Positions 7,614-16,701 of a stretch of 48,147 bases of DNA are shown here, in pieces. Under the pieces are notes generated by a model. It had not been told where the DNA came from and did no database searches. It was given only the letters and a program-made list of their open reading frames with translations. The stretch is from Candidatus Fermentibacterota bacterium (lineage in GTDB: Bacteria > Fermentibacterota > Fermentibacteria > Fermentibacterales > JCC-6). The stretch is taken from NCBI GenBank assembly GCA_029571005.1, contig JAKPTG010000055.1:1-48147 (forward strand). Reading direction: 5' to 3'. A program made the translations under genes and the position numbers. Position 1 is the stretch's first letter; the number at the start of each line of letters is the position of its first letter.

Positions 7614-8351
7614 ATGACCGGGAAAGCCCTCAAAGCCTACAACTGGTTCCTGCAGGTTGGGCTGGCTCTGCTTATCTTCTTCGGGTGCCTGCGCCCCTAC
7701 ATCATAGAAGCCTTCCGGATACCCACTCCGAGCATGGAGCGCACCCTTCTGGTGGGTGACCACCTGCTGGTGCTGAAGGTCTCCAAGGGGCAGTACATTC
7801 CGTGGACCGACCGGGTCAGGCCGCTGCTTCACAACTTCAGGGGGGGCGAGCACGGGCTGCTGATGCCCGGGCTTGGGGAGGTCTGCCGGGGGGAGGTCAT
7901 AATTTTCCGGTATCCGGTGCAGCCGGACACCGACTTCGTCAAGAGAGTGGTCGCCCTGGCCGGCGACACGGTGCGGGTGTCGGGCGATACGCTCTTCGTG
8001 AACGATGAGCCGTCGCCGCTGGGAAGCATGTACCAGGACCCCTTCAGCAACAACGTGATAGACGACGACTGGCCGGGCTGTCTCCCGCGGCTTCAGGGAA
8101 GGGTGCCCCACCTGGCCCTGTCCCTCCTGGAGCGGAACGTGATCCGGGATTCCTCGGGCAACGCCGCCTACGTGGTTCCCGACGGGCATGTGTTCATGAT
8201 GGGGGACAACAGGGATCACTCCAGCGACAGCAGGATCTGGGGGCCGCTGGACGAAGGGCTCATCAAGGGCAAGGCCCTGGTGATATACTGGTCCTGGGTT
8301 CCCGGGGGCGGTCTGCCGAACCTGTCCCGGATAACCATGCTGGTGAGGTGA
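7614..8351 (+). CDS. lepB: Signal peptidase I
   Basis: This S26A serine protease of 245 residues removes Sec signal peptides on the outer face of the inner membrane. The ATG at 7614 is supported by GGAAGGAG. A membrane helix at about 12-32 is followed by the catalytic serine box RIPTPSMERTLLVGDHLLV (Ser40), the general-base lysine box DFVKRVVALAGD (Lys110), and the GDNRDHSSDSR box at 197-207, which is the family C-terminal signature. An insert of about 45 residues lies between the lysine box and GDNR. It is transcribed divergently from mscS. The next gene follows after six bases and may be coupled. Confidence 0.95.
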   Translation: MTGKALKAYNWFLQVGLALLIFFGCLRPYIIEAFRIPTPSMERTLLVGDHLLVLKVSKGQYIPWTDRVRPLLHNFRGGEHGLLMPGLGEVCRGEVIIFRYPVQPDTDFVKRVVALAGDTVRVSGDTLFVNDEPSPLGSMYQDPFSNNVIDDDWPGCLPRLQGRVPHLALSLLERNVIRDSSGNAAYVVPDGHVFMMGDNRDHSSDSRIWGPLDEGLIKGKALVIYWSWVPGGGLPNLSRITMLVR

Positions 8352-8357
8352 TTCGGC

Positions 8358-9284
8358 TTGCTTTCACTCCCCTACTCGGAGGTTCTGTTCAGCCGGATTC
8401 CCGTGGGGTTTCTGAGACTGAAGAAGGTTCTGGACAGCGCCATTGACGACCGTGACTACCGCAGGGACGGCTACTGGGAGGTCGGCGACGGGGACGAGAC
8501 CGTAGGCAGGCTCATCCTGAAGGCCGGGCGGCCCTACTACATCCACGGCAATCCCTGCCTTGACGCGGGTTCGTTCATCAACTGGATGGAGCGGGAAACC
8601 AGGGAGATCACCCTCACCGTCAGGTTCCTGGCCGATGGATGCCTCCCGTCGCTGATGAAGCACCTCAGGGAGGAACCGGTGCTCACGGAACTGGAGAACC
8701 ACCGGGGCGAGGTACTGGAACTCCTGCACTCCCTCAGGACGTCCGGCGAGAGCGGCCTGGTGTCCATGGGGTACAGCGCGGGACTGCTGCTCATCCCCGT
8801 GAACAAGGGCAAGGTCTCCAGGGGCTGGGGCGCCGGCGAGGACATGGTCGGCAGAAAACTGCTGGAGTTCCTCAGGAGCCCCGAGGCCGAGGCCGGGCTT
8901 GCGGACTTCCGGGAGGGAGAAGTCCAGGAGCTTTCCTCCCTGGGAATCGCCGAGGTGACCGTGATCCTTGGCTCCGTGAACACCTGGCTGGACTCCCTGC
9001 GGCCGGTCTGGCCCCAGTGCGAGGGTGTCATCCCTGAGTTGCTGGAGAAGATGAAAAAGAAGAACGAGTGGATGACCCCCCTGGCGTACGAGCCCGGCGA
9101 CACCCTTTTCCTGCGGGAGCAGCTCGCGGACAACCGCCTTTTCCCCGAGACCATGGGCGCTTTCGTGAAAAGCCTCTGCAAAAGACACCCTTCACCGGCC
9201 ACCGCCCTGAAGCTGTTCACCACCATAAACAGGGACAAGAAGACGGTGCTCGCCGCCGTGGGCATGCTGGACAAGCTCACCTGA
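8358..9284 (+). CDS. Hypothetical protein downstream of lepB
   Basis: I do not recognise this 308-residue protein. The TTG at 8358 is the likely start, six bases after lepB, with GAGGTGA overlapping the lepB stop as a possible ribosome binding site. No signal peptide or membrane helix is visible, so it should be cytoplasmic. Residues 1-80 (IPVGFLRLKKVLDSA, GYWEV, VGRLILKAGRPYYIHG) recall the layout of DUF4388-type regulatory domains, but only loosely. The middle is helical and acidic, and the C-terminus carries a basic helix (LEKMKKKNEW) and the segment LFTTINRDKKTVLAAVGMLD. It converges on trkA with 15 bases between. Confidence 0.75.
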   Translation: MLSLPYSEVLFSRIPVGFLRLKKVLDSAIDDRDYRRDGYWEVGDGDETVGRLILKAGRPYYIHGNPCLDAGSFINWMERETREITLTVRFLADGCLPSLMKHLREEPVLTELENHRGEVLELLHSLRTSGESGLVSMGYSAGLLLIPVNKGKVSRGWGAGEDMVGRKLLEFLRSPEAEAGLADFREGEVQELSSLGIAEVTVILGSVNTWLDSLRPVWPQCEGVIPELLEKMKKKNEWMTPLAYEPGDTLFLREQLADNRLFPETMGAFVKSLCKRHPSPATALKLFTTINRDKKTVLAAVGMLDKLT

Positions 9285-9299
9285 GGGCCGGGAGAGAGG

Positions 9300-9956
9300 T
9301 CAGCCCAGCCTGTCGAAGTTCTCCTTGCTTCCTATGAGCCAGAGCAGGTCTCCCGCCTCCAGCATGTCTTCCGGCACCGGCACACGGTACTCGTACCCTG
9401 CGGCCAGCTTCTTGCCGAAGAAGGCGATGTTGATGCCGTAGATCCTGCGGATTTCCAGGTCGCGGATCTTCTTGTTCAGCATGTCTTCCGAGGGCTCCGT
9501 GATCCGGAGTTCTATCCCGGACCGGAGCGGTATGTACTCCTTGACGCCGGTGTAGGTGATGGCCCTGGCCTTGTTGATGCCCTGCTCGTGCTCCGGTCGG
9601 TAAACCTCGTCGGCGCCCACGGCCATGAGAATCCTCTGCTCCCGGTCCGATCCCGCCCGGCTGAAGACCCTCACTCCCATGTCCTTGAGTATCCTTGTGA
9701 CGAGGACGTTCGTCCCGAAATCCTCGCCTATGGCCACCACCGCCAGGTCCACGGAGCCGAGGCCGTGACCCCGGAGAAGGCTCTCGTCGGTGCAGTCGAA
9801 GCAGACCGCGTTGTAAACCCTGTTGCTTATCTCCTGGATCTTCTTCTCGTTCCGGTCCACGGCGATGACCTCGGCGCCCTGTTTCTCCAGCTCGGTGGCC
9901 AGGCTGCTCCCGAAGGCCCCCAGACCGATCACCGCTATCTTTCCGGGCTTTTTCAT
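9300..9956 (-). CDS. ktrA: KtrA/TrkA-type K+ uptake regulatory subunit (RCK protein)
   Basis: This cytoplasmic, 218-residue single-unit RCK protein should form a gating ring on the membrane subunit encoded just upstream. RCK_N starts with the Rossmann motif GKIAVIGLGAFGSSLATEL, an acidic residue ends the second strand (VIAVDRNEKKI), and DCTDESLLRGHG and VAIGEDFGTNVL follow. RCK_C occupies about 135-218 (ELRITEPSEDMLNKKIRDL, then EDMLEAGDLLWLIGS). Length and single RCK unit fit KtrA rather than the double-length TrkA of enterobacteria. The ATG at 9956 lies two bases after the trkH/ktrB stop, so the two are co-expressed. Nucleotide or c-di-AMP control is known in the family but not visible here. 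Confidence 0.93.
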   Translation of the reverse strand: MKKPGKIAVIGLGAFGSSLATELEKQGAEVIAVDRNEKKIQEISNRVYNAVCFDCTDESLLRGHGLGSVDLAVVAIGEDFGTNVLVTRILKDMGVRVFSRAGSDREQRILMAVGADEVYRPEHEQGINKARAITYTGVKEYIPLRSGIELRITEPSEDMLNKKIRDLEIRRIYGINIAFFGKKLAAGYEYRVPVPEDMLEAGDLLWLIGSKENFDRLG

Positions 9957-9958
9957 CT

Positions 9959-11710
9959 CTATCCTATCGTGATCCTGGCTTCAGGATAACTGTACCTGGA
10001 CGAATAAACCCTGAAGGTCGCCGCCGCCAGGGTGGCGGGGGCCGTCCGGCCCATGAACATGGTAACGATAACGATCCAGCGTCCCCAGGGGGTAAGGCCC
10101 GGGGTGACCCCGGTTGAGAGCCCCACGGTTCCGAAGGCGCTCATGGCTTCGAAAACGTAGTCCATGGGCTCCGGCCCGCGGGCATCGCCCTCGGAGATGA
10201 GGAGCGCCAGGGAGGATGCGGCGAACACGGTGAAACCGATGGTGAAGATCGCCCCGGCCCGCCGCAGGTCGAAATTGGGGATTCTGCGTTTCCATATCTC
10301 CGGATTGAGCCTTCCGGTGAGGAGTGATTTCGTTGACAGAAACATCAGGCCCAGCGCGGTGGTCTTCACGCCCCCCCCGGTGCCGCCGGGGGAGGCGCCG
10401 ATGAACATCAGGAAGATGAAGAGCCACTTTACCGGAGGCAGCAGGGCCGCGGTGGGGACCGTGCTGAACCCTGCGGTTCTGGGAGTGACCGCCTCCAGGA
10501 AGGAGTTCGCCAGTTTCTGTTCCAGGGTCATCCCCGCCAGGGTGTTGTTCCATTCCATGCCCAGGAAGGCACCGAAGGCCGGCAGGACGAGGATGGCGGT
10601 TATCAGGCAGACGAACCGGGCCTGGACCGGGAGGCGGGTTCTGCGGCCGGTCCTCACGTAGTGCACCCAGTTGGAGGCTATCGCCGTGAGCACTCCGAAA
10701 CCCAGGCCGCCAAGGATGATCAGGGATCCGATTATGACCGATGTCGCCGGCGAACCGCTGAAACCCTCCAGGCCGCTGCTGTTCAGGCTGAGGCCCGCGT
10801 TGCAGAAGGCGCTCACGCTGTGGAAAAGCGACTGCCACAGCAGCTCGCCGGCACTCCACTCGGGGCGCAGGCTTCTCCAGGCCGACCTGAGGAGAAAGGC
10901 CCCCGCCAGCTCTATCACCACGGTCCAGACTATGATGGAGACCAGGAGCCGTTTCAGGTCGCTGATGAAGTCGCTGTCCATCATGCGGCTCAGGGACAGG
11001 GCGTCCCTCAGACTGAGGTTTTGCCCCAGGGACAGGGCGAAGAAGGCGGCGAAGGTCATTATCCCCAGACCGCCGGTCTGGATGAGGATCAGGATTACGA
11101 CCTGTCCGAACCTGGTGAAATCGTGTTCCGTGTCCAGAACCGTGAGCCCGGTGACGCAGGTGGCGCTGGCGCTGGTGAAGAAGGCGTCGGTGAAGTCAAT
11201 GTCCGTGTTCCGGGGGGTCGCCTGGGGATGGAGCAGGAGCATGGCTCCCAGGAGTATCGTGACCAGGAAGCTGGCCGGGAGCACCAGGGCGGGGTTCAGC
11301 CTTCCCGCCAGGTTGACCACCATTCTCAGGAATACCCGCCCGGTCAGGAACAGGACGAACAGGGTCGTCAGGGTCACGGGATCGGGGCTCCAGGGAATCC
11401 GCAGAACCCCGAGGTCGTTGAGGGCACGGGTGATGAGACCGATGATCAGCGCCAGGAGGGGAATCAGGAACCAGACGTTCCGTCGCCCGGGAACGTAGCC
11501 CTCCCGGGTGGTCAGAAACGGGGTCACCCCCAGCAGCAGGGCCTCCACCGGAAAGAAGAGGTCCAGCCCCTGGAGCAGCCACCCGTCATGGATCCGGAAG
11601 TAATGCTTCAGCGCGAACAAAGCCATGACCAGCAGGCAGTTCACGGGTCCGAACAACACACGGCCCAGGGTTTTCACCGGTGCTTTCCCTTCCGTTCGGG
11701 ATTGGGGCAT
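9959..11710 (-). CDS. ktrB: TrkH/KtrB-family K+ transporter membrane subunit
   Basis: This polytopic inner-membrane protein of 583 residues has the four pseudo-repeated pore loops of the SKT superfamily. They read SASATCVTGLTV, SVSAFCNAGLSL, AVTPRTAGFST and AMSAFGTVGLSTG, each with the selectivity-filter glycine. About 120 residues of extra N-terminal hydrophobic sequence precede the first pore unit, making it longer than KtrB (about 450) and nearer to TrkH. The ATG at 11710 follows AAAGGAT. The gene is divergent from the aldolase operon and is followed by its RCK subunit. Trk versus Ktr naming is not settled by sequence alone. Confidence 0.93.
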   Translation of the reverse strand: MPQSRTEGKAPVKTLGRVLFGPVNCLLVMALFALKHYFRIHDGWLLQGLDLFFPVEALLLGVTPFLTTREGYVPGRRNVWFLIPLLALIIGLITRALNDLGVLRIPWSPDPVTLTTLFVLFLTGRVFLRMVVNLAGRLNPALVLPASFLVTILLGAMLLLHPQATPRNTDIDFTDAFFTSASATCVTGLTVLDTEHDFTRFGQVVILILIQTGGLGIMTFAAFFALSLGQNLSLRDALSLSRMMDSDFISDLKRLLVSIIVWTVVIELAGAFLLRSAWRSLRPEWSAGELLWQSLFHSVSAFCNAGLSLNSSGLEGFSGSPATSVIIGSLIILGGLGFGVLTAIASNWVHYVRTGRRTRLPVQARFVCLITAILVLPAFGAFLGMEWNNTLAGMTLEQKLANSFLEAVTPRTAGFSTVPTAALLPPVKWLFIFLMFIGASPGGTGGGVKTTALGLMFLSTKSLLTGRLNPEIWKRRIPNFDLRRAGAIFTIGFTVFAASSLALLISEGDARGPEPMDYVFEAMSAFGTVGLSTGVTPGLTPWGRWIVIVTMFMGRTAPATLAAATFRVYSSRYSYPEARITIG

Positions 11711-11760
11711 ATTTATCCTTTAGCGTGGAAAGGTCAAGCACCGCCCTGGAAGGAGCTTTC

Positions 11761-13023
11761 ATGAACCACCAGAAGTACCTCGGATTCCTCGAACTGCGCC
11801 CTGTGAACGTAAGGGCCGCCCTGCCCGGGAGCCTTTGCGGTCTCGCCTCGGGCCGGGACATAGCCCGGGTCGCGAATCGGGAGGACGCCATCGTCATGGC
11901 CTGCAACATCAGGCACCACCTGTCGGTTCCGGGCATACTCAGGGCCGCCCGGAAGGCCGATTCCATGGTCATGCTCGAACTGGCCAAGTCGGAAGCCTCC
12001 TACACCGGCGTCACCTACGAAAACCTTCCCGGGGTTGCGATGGCGGTCTCCAGCCTTCTTGGCGACGGCATCGTGTTCGGGTTGCACATGGACCACTACG
12101 CGGTTAAATCCCCGGCGGACCGCGACCGGGCCATGAAGGCCATTCCAGACGCGCTGGCCCGGGGGTGGACCAGCGTCGCTATAGACGCCAGCCACAATCC
12201 GGACTGGGAAAACCTCTCCTTCACCAGGGACGTGGCCCTGGTCATTCCCCCGTTCATCGGGCTGGAGGCGGAGGTGGGGGAGATCCGAGGCGGAGATGTT
12301 CTCACCACCGTCCCCGAGGCCGAGTACTTCGTAGGGGGATTGAACAGCTGGGGGGTCTTTCCGGATTTCCTGGCGGTGAGCAATGGCTCCAAACACGGCA
12401 CCTACGACAGCGCTTCGGGAGAAAGCGAGGGCATTGACCTGGAAAGAACCGGGGAGATAGCCGACGCCGTAGCCCGTTTCGGCTGCACAATAGCCCAGCA
12501 CGGTATCAGCGGCACCCCCCTGGACAAGGTGGGAAGGTTCAGGGCCTACGGGATACGCAAGGGCAACGTGGGTACCCTCTGGCAGAACATCGTCTTCGGA
12601 CTGGATATGGACCCCGGCAGCGGCAACGCCTTCACTGAAAAAGGCGCATGGGTCAAACGGCCCGACCGGGGAATCCCCATGGAGCTGTGGCGGGAGATGA
12701 CGGCGTACGCCGAGTCCCTGGGCATGCCCGGTGACTCCGGCGACTACAAGAAGCTCAACCTGCCCTTCCACCACAGGATCATGGCGGTGGCCCCCGAGTA
12801 CCGCGACCGCATAGTGGATGAGACCGAGAGATGGGCCCTCAGGCTCTTCGAGGAGTTCAATTCCCTGGGAACCGGGTCGAAACTGGTGGACATGGTGGTT
12901 GAGCGCGGCGACTGGAACAGCTCCCCCGACGGAAGAATACTGGTGGAGCGGGGAACCTACGGGGCCCACAACCCGCCCGACGGGGGTGTGGTCGAAGCCG
13001 AAAAGGGCGATTTCTCTGATTGA
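11761..13023 (+). CDS. Class II (zinc) fructose-bisphosphate aldolase family protein
   Basis: This 420-residue TIM-barrel protein is of the class II aldolase type. The ATG at 11761 has GGAAGGAG seven bases before it. Metal and catalytic landmarks are in family order: HMDHY (about 108-112), EAEVGEIRG (the family's E-x-G-xxG element), VSNGSKHGTY (zinc His and phosphate loop), AQHGISGTPLD and GIRKGNVGT. The usual enzyme (about 285-360 residues) splits fructose-1,6-bisphosphate in glycolysis. This one is longer, with an insert and an extended C-terminus, so a tagatose-type or other ketose-bisphosphate specificity is possible. It is the first gene of the pyrimidine operon, and its 3' end overlaps the pyrC start. 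Confidence 0.85.
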   Translation: MNHQKYLGFLELRPVNVRAALPGSLCGLASGRDIARVANREDAIVMACNIRHHLSVPGILRAARKADSMVMLELAKSEASYTGVTYENLPGVAMAVSSLLGDGIVFGLHMDHYAVKSPADRDRAMKAIPDALARGWTSVAIDASHNPDWENLSFTRDVALVIPPFIGLEAEVGEIRGGDVLTTVPEAEYFVGGLNSWGVFPDFLAVSNGSKHGTYDSASGESEGIDLERTGEIADAVARFGCTIAQHGISGTPLDKVGRFRAYGIRKGNVGTLWQNIVFGLDMDPGSGNAFTEKGAWVKRPDRGIPMELWREMTAYAESLGMPGDSGDYKKLNLPFHHRIMAVAPEYRDRIVDETERWALRLFEEFNSLGTGSKLVDMVVERGDWNSSPDGRILVERGTYGAHNPPDGGVVEAEKGDFSD

Positions 13024-14281
13024 CCTTTTGCTGGCCGGAGCCAGGGTGCTGAATCCCGCCCGGGGCACCGATGTCCAGGGGGACGTCCTGCTCCGGGGGG
13101 GGAGGGTGGAGTGGCCGGTTCGGGGAGCCCTCCCGGAAGACTGCCGCAGGCTGGACTGCCGCGGCTTCTGGGTCCTGCCGGGGCTGGTGGACATGCACGT
13201 TCACCTGAGAACCCCGGGCATGCCGGAGGCGGAAACCCTCGAAACCGGCCTCAGGGCCGCCCTGGCCGGCGGGGTTGTCGTCGTGGGCATGATGCCCAAC
13301 ACGAACCCGCCGCTGGATGATCCGGCGCTGGTGGAGTCCGTCCTTCGGCGGGCGGACGACCTCGGGCTGGCGGAGGTCGTGCCGATACCCTGCGTCACCA
13401 GGGGGGGGCGGGGTGGAAGGCTCACCGACCTGGAGGCTTTTCACTCCATGGGTATCCGGGCCTTTTCGGACGACGGCCGTCCCGTGCTTCCGGACGAGGC
13501 TTTCCGGGAGGCCTGCCGCAGGGTTTCCCGTTTCGACGGAGTGATCGTCGAGCATCCGGAGAACCCCGACCTCTCCGGGGGAGGCGTGGTGAACAGCGGG
13601 CCCGTGGCCGACCTCCTGGGTCTGCCGGGCATTCCGGAGGAATCCGAGTGGCGCGACGTCGCCCGGTGTGTGTCTCTCCTTGAGGGAACCGGAGGCAGGC
13701 TTCACCTGACTCACCTCTCGTGCCCCGAATCCGTGCGGATAGCCGCTTCGGCGGCGGCCCGGGGCCTTCCGGTGACCTGCGACGTCACTCCGCACCACCT
13801 GGCCCTGAACCATGACGCGGCGGCCGTCATGGGAACCCGGGCAAAAATGAACCCCCCCCTCAGGTCGGAGGAGAGCCGCCGGGAGCTTGCCCGCCTCTGC
13901 TCCGCCGGGATGGTGCAGGCGGTGGCCAGCGATCACGCTCCGCACACCCGGGAGGCCAAGGAGCTGGGCATGGCGGAGGCCCCCTTCGGGGTCATCGGTC
14001 TTGAAACCCTGCTCCCGGTCACCGCCGACGTACTCTGGCGCCGGTCCGGCATGCCCCCCCTGGAGGTGGCCGCCATGCTCACCACCGCCCCGGCGTCGGT
14101 TCTGGGGCTGCCTGCGCCGGACCTTTCCCGGGAGGACCCGGGCTCCCTGGTGCTTTTCGATCCCGCCGGGGAATGGGAGTACCGCGGGGGCTTTTCCCGC
14201 TCGGTGAACTCACCTTTTTTGGGAACCAGGCTTACGGGAAGGGTGGTCATGACGGTTTTTCGGGGGAGGGTCTTCCGGTGA
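13016..14281 (+). CDS. pyrC: Dihydroorotase, class I
   Basis: This enzyme closes carbamoyl-aspartate to dihydroorotate, step 3 of de novo pyrimidine synthesis. The class I zinc amidohydrolase motifs are all present: DMHVHLRTPG, GMMPNTNPP (substrate binding), FSDDG (aspartate metal ligand), LTHLSCPES, CDVTPHHL and the catalytic SDHAPHT. The start is uncertain. The protein homology begins at IDLLLAGARVLNP, which suggests a CTG at 13016 or ATT at 13019, 8-11 bases after AAAAGGG; the nearest standard codon is TTG at 13028. All choices leave an overlap with, or a few bases from, the aldolase stop. With the 13016 start the length is 421 residues, normal for the family. The 3' end overlaps the next gene by GTGA. 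Confidence 0.9.
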   Translation: MIDLLLAGARVLNPARGTDVQGDVLLRGGRVEWPVRGALPEDCRRLDCRGFWVLPGLVDMHVHLRTPGMPEAETLETGLRAALAGGVVVVGMMPNTNPPLDDPALVESVLRRADDLGLAEVVPIPCVTRGGRGGRLTDLEAFHSMGIRAFSDDGRPVLPDEAFREACRRVSRFDGVIVEHPENPDLSGGGVVNSGPVADLLGLPGIPEESEWRDVARCVSLLEGTGGRLHLTHLSCPESVRIAASAAARGLPVTCDVTPHHLALNHDAAAVMGTRAKMNPPLRSEESRRELARLCSAGMVQAVASDHAPHTREAKELGMAEAPFGVIGLETLLPVTADVLWRRSGMPPLEVAAMLTTAPASVLGLPAPDLSREDPGSLVLFDPAGEWEYRGGFSRSVNSPFLGTRLTGRVVMTVFRGRVFR

Positions 14282-15936
14282 GGCTTTTTCTTTCGGCGGC
14301 GGTGCTCCTGGCGGCGGTGTCCGGTTGCGCCTACTACAACACCTTCTACAACGCCAGGAACAAGTACCGGGAAGCCCTGGCCCTTTCCCGGGACAACCCG
14401 GACAACCCCGCCGCCCTGGAGGAGTCTCTCCTGAACGACGCCATTTACGGTGCGGGCAAGGTGCTGGCCAACTATCCGGACAGCCGCTGGGTGGACGACG
14501 CCCAGCTCCTTCTGGGGGACGCCCTCCTGCTGAAGGGGCAACGGACCCTGACCGGCAGCGGCACCTCCAGCTACCAGGACGCCATGATGGCTTACGGAGC
14601 GGTGCTGGTCATGAGCCGGAGCCATGAGGTCCTGGACCGGGCCAGGCTCGGGCTCGGGAGGGCGGCCATGTTCCTGAACCGCTACGTTGACGCCGCTGCG
14701 GCCTTCCGCGAGGTGAGCGACAACGACAGGAGGCTTCACACCATGTCGAGGCTTCTCCTGTGCGAGGCCCTCATATCCTCCGGCCAGCCCGGGCTCGCCC
14801 TGGAGGTGCTGGACACCCTCACCCCCAGGGGAGGCGACAGCCTCAGGGCGGAGTACTTCATAACCCTGGGGAGGACCCTGACCGAGCTGGGAATGCCCGA
14901 CAGCGGCGCCGCCGCCGCCCTCAGGGCGGTGGAGATAGAAACCAGGGGCGTGGTTTACTACCGGGCCAACATTGCGTCCGCGGAGGCGTGGATCACGGCG
15001 GGCCGCAGCGATCTGGCCTCCGAGGTGCTGAACAGCCTTCTGGGCGGCTACAGGACCGGCAGTGAAATGGCCCTTATCTCACTGCTCAAGGGCAAGGCCG
15101 ACGAGGCGGCGGGGAACCATTCCGGCGCGCTGCAGTCATACCTTGATGCGTCGGAGTTCGACAGGAGCCGGGAGACCGGCGCCGAGGCGCTGTACTTGAG
15201 GGCGCTCCTCCTGGAGAGACAGGGAAGGATAGACGAGGCCCTGGAGACCCTGGCGGAACTGGCCGTCAGACCGGGCGGCACGCTCTGGAGCCGGCTGGCC
15301 GGGGACCGGGAGAAGGAGCTGTCCCTGCTGCGCCGGTACCGGGAGGGGCTGCAAACCGCGGGAGGCGGCGACCGGTGGCGGTTCAGGCTTCTGGCGGCGG
15401 AGAAGGCTCTGGACCTGTACGGCGGAACCCCCGAAACCGTCCGGGAACTCCGGGAAATCGCCGTGGGGGCAGACCCCATGATGGGCGCCATGGCCCGGAG
15501 CCTCATCGCCGGGCTTCCCGAAACCCCCGGCGATTCCGCAGACCTGCTGTACCGGGAAGTGCTTGCCGAAGCCGACAGTTCGGACCTGGCGGGCAGAATC
15601 GAGACTATGCTCGGCCTTTCCCCGGGGCCCGGGGCGGGCTCCAGGCCCTCGGTGGTTCTGGAGGATGCCTGGAGCCGGATGGAAGCCGGCGACTGGGCGC
15701 GCGCCCGGAACTCCCTGAGGGACCTCCTGGGTTCCGTCTGGAGCTACGAGTCCAGGGCCCGGATTCTGTGGGCGGCCTACAGGGCCGCGGACGGGGCGGG
15801 GATGGAGCACACCGTCCTCGAGTCGTACCTTCGGGAACTGGTCAGGGACTACCCGGAAACCGACGAGGGCCGCCTGGCGGCCCTCCGTCTGAACGCCCCC
15901 GGGGAGGAACCCGGGGAAGGCGGGGAGGGGGAGTAA
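14278..15936 (+). CDS. TPR-containing lipoprotein (CAYYNTFYNA type)
   Basis: This predicted lipoprotein of 552 residues starts at GTG 14278, sharing GTGA with the pyrC stop. Signal residues 1-18 end in the lipobox AAVSGC. The mature N-terminus CAYYNTFYNARNKYREA is a signature I associate with TPR lipoproteins of FCB-group bacteria. The remainder is almost entirely helical TPR-like repeats (for example LANYPDSRWVDDAQLLLGDALL, LRALLLERQGRIDEALETLA, LVRDYPETDEGRLAALRL). The YPDS-type units resemble BamD/YbgF outer-membrane assembly lipoproteins. A scaffold role in the outer membrane or periplasm is inferred; its place among pyr genes does not indicate a role in pyrimidine synthesis. Confidence 0.85.
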   Translation: MRLFLSAAVLLAAVSGCAYYNTFYNARNKYREALALSRDNPDNPAALEESLLNDAIYGAGKVLANYPDSRWVDDAQLLLGDALLLKGQRTLTGSGTSSYQDAMMAYGAVLVMSRSHEVLDRARLGLGRAAMFLNRYVDAAAAFREVSDNDRRLHTMSRLLLCEALISSGQPGLALEVLDTLTPRGGDSLRAEYFITLGRTLTELGMPDSGAAAALRAVEIETRGVVYYRANIASAEAWITAGRSDLASEVLNSLLGGYRTGSEMALISLLKGKADEAAGNHSGALQSYLDASEFDRSRETGAEALYLRALLLERQGRIDEALETLAELAVRPGGTLWSRLAGDREKELSLLRRYREGLQTAGGGDRWRFRLLAAEKALDLYGGTPETVRELREIAVGADPMMGAMARSLIAGLPETPGDSADLLYREVLAEADSSDLAGRIETMLGLSPGPGAGSRPSVVLEDAWSRMEAGDWARARNSLRDLLGSVWSYESRARILWAAYRAADGAGMEHTVLESYLRELVRDYPETDEGRLAALRLNAPGEEPGEGGEGE

Positions 15937-15939
15937 ACG

Positions 15940-16701
15940 GTGAATCGGATACTTCCCGACGATTTCATCGCGGAAACGGCCTCCGTCCGGCGGATCCGTC
16001 CGGGAATCGTGTGCATGACCTTTTCGGCGCCGGGTTTCCGGAGCCTCCCGGGACAGTTTCTGGAGATAGAGGTGTCTCCCGGGCCGTTCCCCGTGACCCG
16101 CCGGCCTTTCACCGTCAACCGGCTGCTTCCGGAGGGGTTTGAGATTCTGTTCGACCTCAGGGGGAGGGGGACGGAGCTTCTCTCGTCCCTGTCCCCCGGA
16201 AGCCCGGTGAGGGTCCTGGGGCCCCTGGGAAACGGCTGGAGGCTTGGCCCGGGCAAATGGCTCCTTGTCGGGGGCGGAATGGGCTGCGCCGGTTTTTCCT
16301 TCCTGGCCGGAGAGCTGGAGGAGCCTCCCACCGTTCTGATGGGCGCCTCCACGGCGGACCGGCTGCTCCCATTCGATGACGGCGACCTGAGGGTGATCAC
16401 CGAGGACGGTTCCTCCGGGCCGAGGGGTCGGGTCACGGACCTGCTTCCGGGGATCGAGCCCGGGGACTACCGGGTCGTGGCGGTGTGCGGCCCCGTGCCC
16501 ATGATGCGGGGGGTGTGGCTTTCCCTTCCTCCCGGGCACCGGCGGCGGGTGCAGGTCTCCGCGGAAAGCAGAATGGGGTGCGGCTGGGGTGTGTGCGGGG
16601 GGTGCGCCGTCCCCGCCGCAGGGGGGGGCTACGTGAAATGCTGCAGCGACGGGCCGGTATTCGCCGGAGACGAGCTGGACTGGGACAGGTGGACCGTATG
16701 A
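15940..16701 (+). CDS. pyrK: Dihydroorotate dehydrogenase B, electron transfer subunit
   Basis: This FAD and 2Fe-2S protein of 253 residues passes electrons from PyrD to NAD+. The FAD-binding motif RRPFTVNRL is followed by the pyridine-nucleotide domain (LLVGGGMGCAGFSFLA, then VCGPVPMM). The C-terminal iron-sulfur site is MGCGWGVCGGCAVP plus the last ligand in YVKCCSDGPVF, the usual CxxxxCxxC...C arrangement. The GTG at 15940 lies three bases after the previous stop, behind GGGGAGGGGGAG. The gene overlaps pyrD by ATGA, so the two subunits are translationally coupled, as expected for a heterotetrameric class 1B enzyme. Confidence 0.95.
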   Translation: MNRILPDDFIAETASVRRIRPGIVCMTFSAPGFRSLPGQFLEIEVSPGPFPVTRRPFTVNRLLPEGFEILFDLRGRGTELLSSLSPGSPVRVLGPLGNGWRLGPGKWLLVGGGMGCAGFSFLAGELEEPPTVLMGASTADRLLPFDDGDLRVITEDGSSGPRGRVTDLLPGIEPGDYRVVAVCGPVPMMRGVWLSLPPGHRRRVQVSAESRMGCGWGVCGGCAVPAAGGGYVKCCSDGPVFAGDELDWDRWTV

